DNA of 8,892 bases from Pseudomonadota bacterium (GCA_023453335.1 JAEXTU010000181.1:1-8892); one strand, 5' to 3'. Counted from the first letter of the stretch, positions 1 to 5,581 are shown. The notes: generated by a model from the letters alone, not told the origin. Numbers and translations: made by a program.

Positions 1-619
1 CCAGGGCCTGGCCTGGGGTGTCGGCCAGCAGGGTCCGGCTGCCCGGCCCTGCCAGCCGGACCTCCAGGTCCGGGGCAGGCAGGGGGGCCAGGTCCAGCCC
101 GGCGATCTCCAGGACGCCTCCCGCAGCCAGGTCGCCCGCCACGGCCAGTTGCAGCACCGGCGGGCTCCCCTCGGGAAGCCCATCCAGGTCCAAGGCCACC
201 TCGGCGGCGTGGGCCTGGCCGTCCGCAACCAGGGCCAGGGTGTGGCGCACCGCGGGCACGGCCCAGCCCGGGCCGGCCGAGACCCAGACGGCCAGGGGCA
301 GGCCCGGCCCGCTGGCCCGGTAGGCGAAGCTGAGCCGCGCCCGGCCGCGGGCCCCCGCCAGTTCCGGGGCCGCTCGGTGCAGGCAGAATGCCGCGAAGCC
401 GGGGTGTTCGGTGGCCAGGCGCAGTTCCCGGCCGGAGGCGTTGCGCAGAACGCGTATCCGGCCCGGGCCGCGCAAGGGCAGCTCCTCCCATCCTGCCGGG
501 GAGAATGCCGGGGGGAGGGCGGCGCAGGCCGCCAGGAGCAGGGCCAGTGCCGTCAGCAGCGCCGGCAATCCGAGGCCAGGCGGGCGAAACCTCGCCAGGG
601 CGATGGGAGCGGCGGTCAT
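1..619 (-). CDS. Predicted exported/lipoprotein of unknown function, C-terminus cut by window edge
   Basis: An uninterrupted frame of 206 codons starts at ATG 619-617 and is still open at base 1, so the protein is partial. The start overlaps the stop of the solute-binding gene as ATGA (619-616), which points to translational coupling; no strong Shine-Dalgarno is visible. The N-terminus has an Arg-containing head, a hydrophobic run at about residues 16-31 and LLLAAC ending at Cys32, which fits a lipobox. A signal peptidase I site just after it (near residues 34-40) is the alternative. The rest alternates short hydrophobic strands with Gly/Pro turns and has no predicted membrane segment in the visible part. 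This would suit an extracytoplasmic beta-sandwich, perhaps a galactose-binding-like module, but I recognise no family motif. The pairing suggests it works with the solute-binding protein, possibly as a sensor whose signalling domain lies off the edge; that is inference only. Confidence 0.72.
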   Translation of the reverse strand, partial: MTAAPIALARFRPPGLGLPALLTALALLLAACAALPPAFSPAGWEELPLRGPGRIRVLRNASGRELRLATEHPGFAAFCLHRAAPELAGARGRARLSFAYRASGPGLPLAVWVSAGPGWAVPAVRHTLALVADGQAHAAEVALDLDGLPEGSPPVLQLAVAGDLAAGGVLEIAGLDLAPLPAPDLEVRLAGPGSRTLLADTPGQAL

Positions 620-1353
620 TCGCGCACGTTGGTCAGCTTGGCTATGGCGGCGTTGATCCGATCCAGAACATCCGCGGGCACCCCGCGGCCGTAGAGGAAA
701 AATCGCTTGTCCCGGGCCTGCAGGTCGGACAGGGGGAGGATCGAGAACTCCTCCGGGGAGAGGCCGGACAGCCGGACGACCTCGTCCACCTCGGCCTCCC
801 GCACCAGGGTGTAGGCGAATCGACCCCAGGCCAGCATGAGGGCCTGCTGCTGCCGCGCCGGGATGTCGACCACCTGGACCCCGGCCTGCTTGCGGGTCTC
901 CTCCACCACGGTCCCGTAGGACCAGCCCGCCACCAGCCCCAGCTCCAGGGCTGGGGCTGTCGCGAGTTCCCGGAGGCTGGTCTTGCCGGCGAAGCGGGCA
1001 AGGTTCCGGCGCAGGACCAGGGCCTGCAGGGGGGTGTCCTGCACAAAGGGCCGGGAGAAGCGCGCATAGGCCTCCCGCTCCGGGGTCTTGAACCAGCCGA
1101 AGGAGCACAGCCGGCTGTCCTCGGGTTGGATCTCGGCGAGGATGCGCTTGGAGGGCATTTCCGTAAAGGCGAACTCGATCCCGGCCGCGGTGAGGATGGT
1201 GCGGACCAGGTCCACGAGGCTGCCGGCCGCAGTGCCGTTTTCCGTGTAGTTGTAGGGCGGCCGGTTGGGATAGGCCATGACCAGGGGTTCGCCCCAGGCC
1301 GGGCAGGGCGCCAGCCAGGCCACCAGGAGCAGGAGGCACAGGAATCGCGGCAC
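616..1353 (-). CDS. Periplasmic solute-binding protein, SBP_bac_3 type
   Basis: This 245-residue protein has a classic Sec signal peptide (MPRF, then a Leu-rich core, then APCPAWG) with likely cleavage after Gly21. The mature part opens with PLVMAYPNRPPYNYTENG, the first beta strand and ligand-loop pattern of extracellular solute-binding family 3. It continues with GSLVDLVRTIL and the FSRPF block (near residues 99-103). The length is typical. The family binds amino acids or related small solutes for ABC importers, or serves as the sensory input of two-component or cyclic-di-GMP proteins. No permease or ATPase gene is visible here, so I favour a sensory or stand-alone role, and the ligand cannot be named. 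The start is GTG 1353-1351, supported by GGAGA (1367-1363) nine bases upstream. The next gene overlaps its stop by ATGA. A candidate promoter lies in the 151-base gap upstream. Confidence 0.85.
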   Translation of the reverse strand: MPRFLCLLLLVAWLAPCPAWGEPLVMAYPNRPPYNYTENGTAAGSLVDLVRTILTAAGIEFAFTEMPSKRILAEIQPEDSRLCSFGWFKTPEREAYARFSRPFVQDTPLQALVLRRNLARFAGKTSLRELATAPALELGLVAGWSYGTVVEETRKQAGVQVVDIPARQQQALMLAWGRFAYTLVREAEVDEVVRLSGLSPEEFSILPLSDLQARDKRFFLYGRGVPADVLDRINAAIAKLTNVRE

Positions 1354-1423
1354 GGGGTTGTATCTCCGTTGCGGGTTCGGGGGCCGCGGCGGCTACCGGG
1401 CCTGACCGGAATCCAGGCTGGCG

Positions 1424-1452
1424 AAAATACGGCAATGCGGGGCCGGACGCAA
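1424..1452 (-). promoter_or_regulatory. Candidate sigma70 promoter for the solute-binding gene
   Basis: Read on the minus strand, TTGCGT (1452-1447) and TATTTT (1429-1424) are separated by exactly 17 bases. The -35 matches consensus at 3 of 6 positions and the -10 at 4 of 6. The start site would fall near 1417, leaving a leader of about 64 bases before GTG 1353. It would allow separate transcription from the receiver-TPR gene, although read-through is also possible because no terminator is evident in the gap. Confidence 0.3.
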
Positions 1453-1504
1453 GCTGCGCTGCGCCGCAGCGGGACATTTCCAGACGAATCCGGGGGAAAA
1501 GGGC

Positions 1505-2857
1505 TCAGCCGATCTTGGCCAACATGTCGCGAGCGCGGGCGTAGTCGGGCTTGAGGCGCAGGGCGGCCTCCAGCAGGACGCGGGCCTCGGCGTACTTGTG
1601 CGCGCTGGCCGCGATCTGGCCGAAGTTGGCGGCCACCACCGGGCTGGCTGCGGCGAAGTCCGGGCTTTTCTCCAGGATGGCGGCCAACTGGCCCCAGGCC
1701 TCCTCGTACGCGCCGGTATCGGCCAGGGCCAGGGCCAGGTTGTAGGCGATGTTCTGGTCGCCGGGCTTGGCGGCCAGGGCCTTGCGGATGGCCTCCACCG
1801 CCTCGGCGGCCCGGCCCTGCTTGCGCAGGCAGGTGCCCATCTTGTTGAACACGTCGGCGGTGGAGATGCCGCCGTTGCCGTCGGACAACTCGATGACCTG
1901 GCGGAAATAGGTTTCGGCCTGTTCGGGCTTGTCGTTCTCCAGGTAGATGGCCCCGATGCGCTCGGTGACCTCCATGGCCTGCTCCCGGGCCCGCTTGCGC
2001 ACCAATTCCAGGCCCTGGCCGAAGCATTCCTTGGCCTCGCTGTCGCGGCCCAGGGTCAGGCATATCTCGCCCATGTCCAGCTTGCGGGCCACGTTGAGGG
2101 GCGACAGGTGGTCCAGGCGCTGCAGGTAATCCAGGCAGCGCTCGGTGTCGCCGTTCTTGCGGTGGTGGGAGGCCAGGCGCTTCAAGGGCGCCAGGTACAG
2201 ATTGGAGGCGGCCGCGGCGGCCTCGTAGGCGGCCAGGGCCTCTTCGTTCTCGCGTTGGGCCGCCAGGGCGTCGCCCAGGAGCATGTAGGCCGCGGCTCCG
2301 TCGGGCTTGATGGTCAGCGCGGCCTGGGCCAGGCGCTGGGCCTCGTGGTGGCGGCCGTTGGCCAGCCGGGCGTGTCCCTCGTCCAGGAGCCGGCGCAGCT
2401 CGGTGTTGGGCTTGATGGTGTAGGCGATCTTCACCAGCAGGGTCTGCACCGCGATGGGCTTGACGATGAAATTGTCCGCCCCGTGTTCGTGCATGAGCGC
2501 GATCTCGGTCATGTCCGAGTCACTGGTCAGGGCGATGACCCGCAGTCCGGGCACCGCGGCCTTGGCCGCGGCCAGGCCGTGGCTCAGGTCCAGGCCGAAG
2601 AGCTGGCTCTCCACGAAGAGGAGGGGATGGGCGCAGGTGGCGCAGGACTGGATTTCCCTGGTCAGGTCCCGGTTCTGGCCCAGGATCTTGAGGCAGCTGG
2701 TGTTGACCTGGATTTGCAGGCGCAGGGTCTTGCGCAGCAAGTCCAGGAACAGCTTGTCGTCGGTGCAGGCCAAAAATTCGCCCGATCCGTCCTGGACGTA
2801 GGCGCGGACGGTCTCCAGGTAGGCGTCTGCGCGGTGGTCATCCTTGACGACGGGCAT
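1505..2857 (-). CDS. Degenerate response-regulator receiver fused to TPR repeats
   Basis: The product is 450 residues from ATG 2857-2855, chosen because GGAGGA (2866-2861) lies directly upstream; the frame stays open 25 codons further but that part looks non-coding. Residues about 26-145 follow a CheY-like receiver: acidic pair Asp33-Asp34, Thr111 after the fourth strand (VIALTS), and Lys133-Pro134 (FIVKP). The phosphorylation Asp is replaced: FVESQLFGLD places Glu83 where Asp is expected, with Phe, Gly and Asp following in the usual register. Four cysteines (31, 55, 72, 75) include a CATC motif just before that strand. From about residue 152 to the end are TPR-type helical repeats (for example AYMLLGDALAAQ and AYNLALALADTGAYEEA), which bind protein partners. 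No DNA-binding or enzymatic output is visible. It is likely a cytoplasmic scaffold whose receiver cannot be phosphorylated normally. Its partner is unknown. Confidence 0.87.
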   Translation of the reverse strand: MPVVKDDHRADAYLETVRAYVQDGSGEFLACTDDKLFLDLLRKTLRLQIQVNTSCLKILGQNRDLTREIQSCATCAHPLLFVESQLFGLDLSHGLAAAKAAVPGLRVIALTSDSDMTEIALMHEHGADNFIVKPIAVQTLLVKIAYTIKPNTELRRLLDEGHARLANGRHHEAQRLAQAALTIKPDGAAAYMLLGDALAAQRENEEALAAYEAAAAASNLYLAPLKRLASHHRKNGDTERCLDYLQRLDHLSPLNVARKLDMGEICLTLGRDSEAKECFGQGLELVRKRAREQAMEVTERIGAIYLENDKPEQAETYFRQVIELSDGNGGISTADVFNKMGTCLRKQGRAAEAVEAIRKALAAKPGDQNIAYNLALALADTGAYEEAWGQLAAILEKSPDFAAASPVVAANFGQIAASAHKYAEARVLLEAALRLKPDYARARDMLAKIG

Positions 2858-2952
2858 AGGTCCTCCGGTCCGGCAGAATCGATATCGGCCTGCCGCCGTG
2901 TTGCGCTCGACGGGAATATTCCACGATTTCAAAATGCTGCTGTCCAGTCAAG

Positions 2953-3015
2953 CCTGTTCGTGGCGGCGGGGCTTCGGCCGGGGGTGACCTCGCACCGTGA
3001 GAGTGGGCGAACAGG
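2953..3015 (-). promoter_or_regulatory. Candidate structured 5' leader of the receiver-TPR gene
   Basis: CCTGTTCG (2953-2960) and CGAACAGG (3008-3015) are perfect inverted repeats 47 bases apart. They enclose two smaller stems: GGC/GCC around a four-base loop (2970-2979) and GGTG/CACC around six bases (2983-2996). Together they could fold as a closing helix with two inner hairpins. Inverted repeats fold on either strand; I assign the minus strand because that transcript would carry it as leader if the candidate promoter at 3067-3095 is used. It matches no riboswitch family that I recognise. Confidence 0.25.
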
Positions 3016-3066
3016 TTCTGGAAGAAGGATACTTGACCGGAGCCGGCAACCGGCGCAGGGTAAAGA

Positions 3067-3095
3067 AATATATCGGTGGAGCGAAAAGTTGCCGT
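3067..3095 (-). promoter_or_regulatory. Weak candidate promoter for the receiver-TPR gene
   Basis: On the minus strand TATATT (3072-3067) matches the -10 consensus at 5 of 6 positions. The hexamer 17 bases upstream, ACGGCA (3095-3090), matches the -35 at only 3 of 6. Transcription would start near 3060 and give a leader of about 200 bases. The poor -35 suggests an activator or that the true promoter is elsewhere. Confidence 0.25.
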
Positions 3096-3112
3096 TCTTT
3101 TTGACAAGATGA

Positions 3113-3141
3113 TTGAGCAAACGGCTTCCCTTCGCTATACT
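3113..3141 (+). promoter_or_regulatory. Sigma70-type promoter for the EAL/HDOD gene
   Basis: TTGAGC (3113-3118) and TATACT (3136-3141) are separated by exactly 17 bases. They match the -35 at 4 of 6 and the -10 at 5 of 6 positions. The start would be near 3148, about 75 bases before ATG 3224. The surrounding stretch is locally AT-rich, in contrast to the flanking genes. A perfect TTGACA at 3101-3106 is also present but has no -10 at suitable distance. Confidence 0.55.
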
Positions 3142-3223
3142 CGTTTCTGACGCCGTGGTTTGAGGACGCGGCTGGAGGCGCGGCCGTTGGACAGGGCCGC
3201 ATGTGAAGCCACCGGGAGCCAGC

Positions 3224-4495
3224 ATGGACGAGATGCAGGAACACCGCGAATTCTACGTGGACACCTTCGTGGCCCGGCAACCGGTCTTCGATGCCGTGGG
3301 CAACGTCTGGGGCTACGAGATCCTCTACCGCGACGGGGTGGAGGCGGTTTCCGCCGAGTTCCCGGACCCGGGGTCGGCCACCCTGGCGGTCACCGCCGGC
3401 ATCTGCCTGTGCCGCGAGCACGACCTCAAGGTGGGCAAGAAGATACTCATCAACTTCGACGAGAAGACCATCCTGGACGGGGTGCCCCTGGCCCTACCCG
3501 CGGCCAACACCGTCATCGAGATCCCCGAGGCGGCCAAAATCGGCCCCAAGCTCCTGGAGACCCTCAAGTCCCTCAAGGTCGAGGGCTATGCCCTGGCCCT
3601 GGACAACTTCGAGGCCCGGCCCGAGGCCGAGGCCCTGCTCAAGATCGCCGACGTGGTCATCTTCGACCTCCTGGGACAGGACGTCGCCGTGCTCCTGGAT
3701 CGGGTCAAGGCCGCCCGCTCCCCCAGCCGGCTCCTGGTGGCCAAGCGGGTGGAGGACTCGGCGGCCTTCGACAAGGCCCGGGCCATGGGCTTCACCCATT
3801 TCCAAGGCTTCTTCTTCCAGCGGCCCAAGGTCATACCCGGCCGCAAACTCTCCTCCACCGAGGCCGCCCGCTTCCGGCTCCTGGAGTTCACCCAGCAGGA
3901 CGAACCGGACTTCCGCAGCCTGGCCGAGGCCATCAAGACCGACGTGTCCATCAGCTACCGGCTGCTCACCTACCTGAACAGCCCTCTGTTCACCTTCCAC
4001 ATCAACATCCAGTCCATCGAGCAGGCCATCATTCTGCTGGGCTGGCGGCAGGTGCGCAACTGGCTGCGGGTCATCATCTTTTCCGACCTCACCCCGGAGA
4101 GCAAGACCTCCGAGCTGCCCTTCCTCTGCGTGCAGCGGGGCCGCTTCTTCGAGTCCGTGGCCAAGCAGGCCGGGGCCAAGAGCACCGAGCGCGAGACCCT
4201 GTTCATGCTCGGCCTGTTCTCGCTCCTGGAGCCCCTGCTCAAGATGCCCATGGCCGAGATCCTCACCAACCTGCCCCTGGAGGCCGAGCTCAAGGAGGCG
4301 CTGCTGGGCGGGGAAAACCGCTTCAGCCCCTGGCTGGGCCTGGCCCGGGCCTTCGAGTCCGGCGACTGGGAGGCGGTGGACTCGACCATCGCCCGGCTGA
4401 ACCTGGACAAGGTGGTGGTGGCCCGCAGCTATTCCGAGTCCCTGGACTGGGCCAACCGCTTTTTTGACCAGGGCGCGGTGGCCAAGGGCGAATAG
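3224..4495 (+). CDS. EAL-like/HDOD signalling protein (YuxH type), catalytically degenerate EAL
   Basis: The 423-residue product has the two-part architecture of YuxH-type proteins. The N-terminal half opens with FVARQPVFDAVGNVWGYEIL, the classic start of an EAL-derived domain with GYE-I-LYR in place of the EAL signature. Glu32, Asn77 and Glu99 remain. The DDFG motif is DNFE (127-130), the catalytic Lys is lost (VVIFD, 144-148) and the late Glu motif reads AKRVED, so cyclic-di-GMP hydrolysis is unlikely. The C-terminal half, from about residue 215, is an HDOD domain with SISYRLLTYLNSP and SIEQAIILLGWRQVRNWL, a signalling fold without the HD metal ligands. ATG 3224 is preferred over an in-frame GTG at 3203 because GGAG (3215-3218) sits five bases before it. 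It is transcribed alone, with its own promoter. Its role is probably protein-protein signalling, perhaps still sensing cyclic di-GMP. Confidence 0.9.
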   Translation: MDEMQEHREFYVDTFVARQPVFDAVGNVWGYEILYRDGVEAVSAEFPDPGSATLAVTAGICLCREHDLKVGKKILINFDEKTILDGVPLALPAANTVIEIPEAAKIGPKLLETLKSLKVEGYALALDNFEARPEAEALLKIADVVIFDLLGQDVAVLLDRVKAARSPSRLLVAKRVEDSAAFDKARAMGFTHFQGFFFQRPKVIPGRKLSSTEAARFRLLEFTQQDEPDFRSLAEAIKTDVSISYRLLTYLNSPLFTFHINIQSIEQAIILLGWRQVRNWLRVIIFSDLTPESKTSELPFLCVQRGRFFESVAKQAGAKSTERETLFMLGLFSLLEPLLKMPMAEILTNLPLEAELKEALLGGENRFSPWLGLARAFESGDWEAVDSTIARLNLDKVVVARSYSESLDWANRFFDQGAVAKGE

Positions 4496-4598
4496 CGCTC
4501 CCGGCCTTTCCGATCCGATCCGGCGTCAGTCCCGGTATCCCCGTGGTCCCGTCATTTCCGGCGGCCCTGCGTTGCAGTGCCCGTTGCGGTGTGCTATG

Positions 4599-4618
4599 CT
4601 CACGGGTGGTGCCGTGAG
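4599..4618. other. Perfect 7-bp hairpin
   Basis: CTCACGG (4599-4605) and CCGTGAG (4612-4618) form a perfect seven-base-pair stem with a six-base loop. It lies about 100 bases after the EAL/HDOD stop. On the plus strand only TT follows, so it is a poor intrinsic terminator. It could still end or stabilise that transcript. A second hairpin follows five bases later. Confidence 0.4.
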
Positions 4619-4623
4619 TTCAA

Positions 4624-4639
4624 GCCCTTGCCGAAGGGC
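4624..4639. other. Perfect 6-bp hairpin with four-base loop
   Basis: GCCCTT (4624-4629) and AAGGGC (4634-4639) pair perfectly around GCCG. The next bases, GGGATGCAACCCC (4640-4652), can form a third small stem. Together with the hairpin at 4599-4618 this is a compact run of stems that could be part of a structured RNA or a Rho-dependent 3' end. No U-tract follows. Confidence 0.4.
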
Positions 4640-4747
4640 GGGATGCAACCCCGGGGCCTGGCGCGGTATAAACAATGTTGCAACTTTTTCTAGACTCTCC
4701 AGCGGAATGTTGCGCGGCATTAATTCTTAAGAGTTGCGAACATGTCA

Positions 4748-4777
4748 TTGACGGTCTCCAGTGCGAAGGATTACACT
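4748..4777 (+). promoter_or_regulatory. Candidate distal promoter of the T6SS operon
   Basis: TTGACG (4748-4753) matches the -35 at 5 of 6 positions and TACACT (4772-4777) the -10 at 4 of 6, with an 18-base spacer. It lies just downstream of the GTTGC cluster. Its -10 region closely resembles that of the element 96 bases further right. Confidence 0.4.
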
Positions 4778-4842
4778 TGGTTGGAAATATCAGGAGAGTG
4801 TGCCTGGCCCCTTGCGGAGGGCGGCCTTCCACTCGCAACCCG

Positions 4843-4873
4843 TTGACAGCGTAGGGTTCTCGTGGTGTACACT
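4843..4873 (+). promoter_or_regulatory. Candidate proximal promoter of the T6SS operon
   Basis: TTGACA (4843-4848) is a perfect -35. TACACT (4868-4873) lies 19 bases further, and the overlapping TGTACA lies at 17 bases but matches less well. The spacing is wide, so it may need an activator. Transcription would start near 4880 and leave a leader of about 145 bases that contains the palindrome and hairpin before tssJ. Confidence 0.4.
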
Positions 4874-4938
4874 GATTGGCAATGCGAATCTCCTGTAGTG
4901 TCCCCCCGGGCATCAGGTGATTTGCTGTGGTGATGCGT

Positions 4939-4954
4939 TGGCGTGGCCACGCCA
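4939..4954. promoter_or_regulatory. Perfect 16-bp palindrome in the tssJ leader
   Basis: TGGCGTGGCCACGCCA is fully self-complementary with no spacer, which suits a dimeric DNA-binding regulator better than an RNA hairpin. It lies downstream of both promoter candidates, where a bound protein could block elongation. The right arm, CGCCA (4950-4954), can alternatively pair with TGGCG at 4959-4963, so two mutually exclusive RNA folds are also possible. Confidence 0.4.
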
Positions 4955-4991
4955 GCCCTGGCGGCTGCGCGGGTCCTTGGGAAACGGTGGG

Positions 4992-5008
4992 GGGGCCGCC
5001 CCGGCCCC
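4992..5008 (+). promoter_or_regulatory. GC-only hairpin just before the tssJ start
   Basis: GGGGCCG (4992-4998) and CGGCCCC (5002-5008) form a seven-pair, all-GC stem with a three-base loop. It ends 17 bases before ATG 5026 and 8 before the alternative ATG 5017. No good Shine-Dalgarno is found between it and the start, so in the mRNA it could hinder ribosome entry at tssJ. Confidence 0.4.
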
Positions 5009-5025
5009 AGACATGGATGGTGGGC

Positions 5026-5523
5026 ATGAGGCTTCGTCCCGGCGCCGGGCCGCGACCTGCGGCGGCGTTCCTGCTCCTGGCCGTCTGCGCCGGACTCCTG
5101 CTGTCCGCGTGCGGCGGCTACCGCTTTGTGCAGAGCCTGGGCGGCCGCCAGGTGCACATCAGCGTGGTCAACACCGAGCGGGCCAACCTGAACAACCCGG
5201 TGGCCCTGGATTTCCTCCTGGTGTTCAACGAGAAGACCGAGACCGAGGCCGGCAAGCTCACCGCCCGCCAGTGGTTCGACAAGAAGGCCCAGTTCAAGCG
5301 GGACCACATCGTCAACGTGGACTACCTGCTCTACGAGTACGAATTCGTGCCCGGCGACCCGGTGCCGGTTATCGACATCCCCTTCACCGTGTCCGGCCGT
5401 TCGCTGCTGGTCTATGCCGACTACTACACCCCAGGCGAGCACCGGGTGCGTGTGGACCCCCAGAAGGACGCGACCATCACCCTCAAGGAGCGCGGGTTCA
5501 CCCTCGCGGTCACCGGAGAATAG
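5026..5523 (+). CDS. tssJ: Type VI secretion outer-membrane lipoprotein TssJ
   Basis: This 165-residue protein has a lipoprotein signal: basic MRLRPGAGPR, a hydrophobic core, then LLLSAC with the lipid-modified Cys29 followed by Gly-Gly. The mature part is a small beta-rich domain with strands such as VHISVVNTE, VALDFLLVF and ATITLKERGF, a size and layout expected of TssJ. The fold is not diagnosable from one motif, so the call leans on position directly ahead of tssK, tssL and tssM. TssJ sits in the outer membrane facing the periplasm and anchors the C-terminal domain of TssM. ATG 5026 is chosen because it gives a normal signal peptide; in-frame ATG 5017 and GTG 5020 are possible, and the frame stays open back to GTG 4927. 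None has a strong Shine-Dalgarno, and the strong hairpin at 4992-5008 lies close upstream. Confidence 0.8.
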   Translation: MRLRPGAGPRPAAAFLLLAVCAGLLLSACGGYRFVQSLGGRQVHISVVNTERANLNNPVALDFLLVFNEKTETEAGKLTARQWFDKKAQFKRDHIVNVDYLLYEYEFVPGDPVPVIDIPFTVSGRSLLVYADYYTPGEHRVRVDPQKDATITLKERGFTLAVTGE

Positions 5524-5524
5524 C

Positions 5525-5581
5525 ATGTCCCAGGCCAGCACAGGGGCCGGCTTCGGCCCGGCGCGGCGGAGGCTGTCGTGA
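5525..5581 (+). CDS. Possible 18-residue mini-cistron coupled to tssK
   Basis: ATG 5525 begins one base after the tssJ stop, with GGAG (5515-5518) six bases upstream. It encodes MSQASTGAGFGPARRRLS and ends at TGA 5579-5581, overlapping the tssK start as GTGA (5578-5581). Its frame differs from both neighbours. The junction TAGCATG is the same as at the tssK-tssL boundary. It may serve to deliver ribosomes to the GTG start of tssK, or be a chance frame; the peptide resembles nothing I recognise. Confidence 0.3.
   Translation: MSQASTGAGFGPARRRLS

Larger units (their letters stand above)
2858..3223. other. Divergent intergenic regulatory region
   Basis: This stretch separates the leftward receiver-TPR gene from the rightward EAL/HDOD gene. 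I see no convincing gene in it. It contains a Shine-Dalgarno for the left gene (2866-2861), a 10-bp perfect palindrome GGAATATTCC (2913-2922), an 8-bp inverted repeat (2953-2960 with 3008-3015), an AT-richer core around 3061-3145 with divergent promoter candidates, and a Shine-Dalgarno for the right gene (3215-3218). Confidence 0.7.
4571..4839. repeat. Cluster of GTTGC/GCAAC pentamers
   Basis: GTTGC occurs at 4571, 4583, 4677, 4709 and 4733, and its complement GCAAC at 4645, 4680 and 4835: eight copies in 269 bases where well under two would be expected. The copies at 4677 and 4680 overlap to form the palindrome GTTGCAAC (4677-4684). Two copies extend to AATGTTGC (4674-4681 and 4706-4713) and lie 32 bases apart, about three helical turns. 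This pattern would suit binding sites for a regulator of the T6SS operon. Confidence 0.35.
4496..5025. other. Long non-coding region upstream of the T6SS operon
   Basis: These 530 bases carry no reading frame that looks coding; the frames present are short, Pro/Arg-rich or antisense. The middle (about 4664-4780) is clearly more AT-rich than its surroundings, as expected of control DNA. The region holds tandem hairpins, clustered GTTGC motifs, two promoter-like elements, a 16-bp palindrome and a strong hairpin before tssJ, all listed separately. No convincing intrinsic terminator for the EAL/HDOD gene is visible. Confidence 0.7.

Noticed and set aside
1453..1470. GCTGCG/CGCAGC hairpin between the receiver-TPR and solute-binding genes as a terminator
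   Set aside because: It has a six-pair stem but no T-tract on the transcribed side, so it does not meet the pattern of an intrinsic terminator.
388..1554. 388-codon plus-strand frame over the solute-binding region
   Set aside because: It is opposite two minus-strand genes with signal peptides and family features, and its own translation is Gly/Pro/Arg-rich without motifs.
2913..2922. Perfect palindrome GGAATATTCC upstream of the receiver-TPR gene as an operator
   Set aside because: A single 10-bp palindrome is not rare enough by itself and no second copy was found nearby; noted only within the intergenic entry.
3078..3092. Sigma54-like GG/GC pair (TGGAGC then TTGC) upstream of the EAL/HDOD gene
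   Set aside because: The GG and GC are 11 bases apart instead of the required 10, and a good sigma70 promoter lies just downstream.
3101..3106. Perfect TTGACA as the -35 of the EAL/HDOD promoter
   Set aside because: The TATACT -10 is 29 bases away, too far; TTGAGC at 3113 has the correct 17-base spacing.
4599..4672. Resemblance of the tandem hairpins followed by GGGATGCAA to a cyclic-di-GMP-I (GEMM) riboswitch, attractive beside an EAL-type gene
   Set aside because: Only the GGGA(C/T)GCAA-like string fits. The 5' GGCAAACC-like strand, a GNRA loop on the second stem and the 3' receptor helix are missing. A covariance search with the GEMM-I model would settle it.
4526..4720. 64-codon minus-strand frame in the T6SS upstream region
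   Set aside because: No Shine-Dalgarno or recognisable motif, and it covers the hairpins and GTTGC repeats, which suit control DNA better than a gene.
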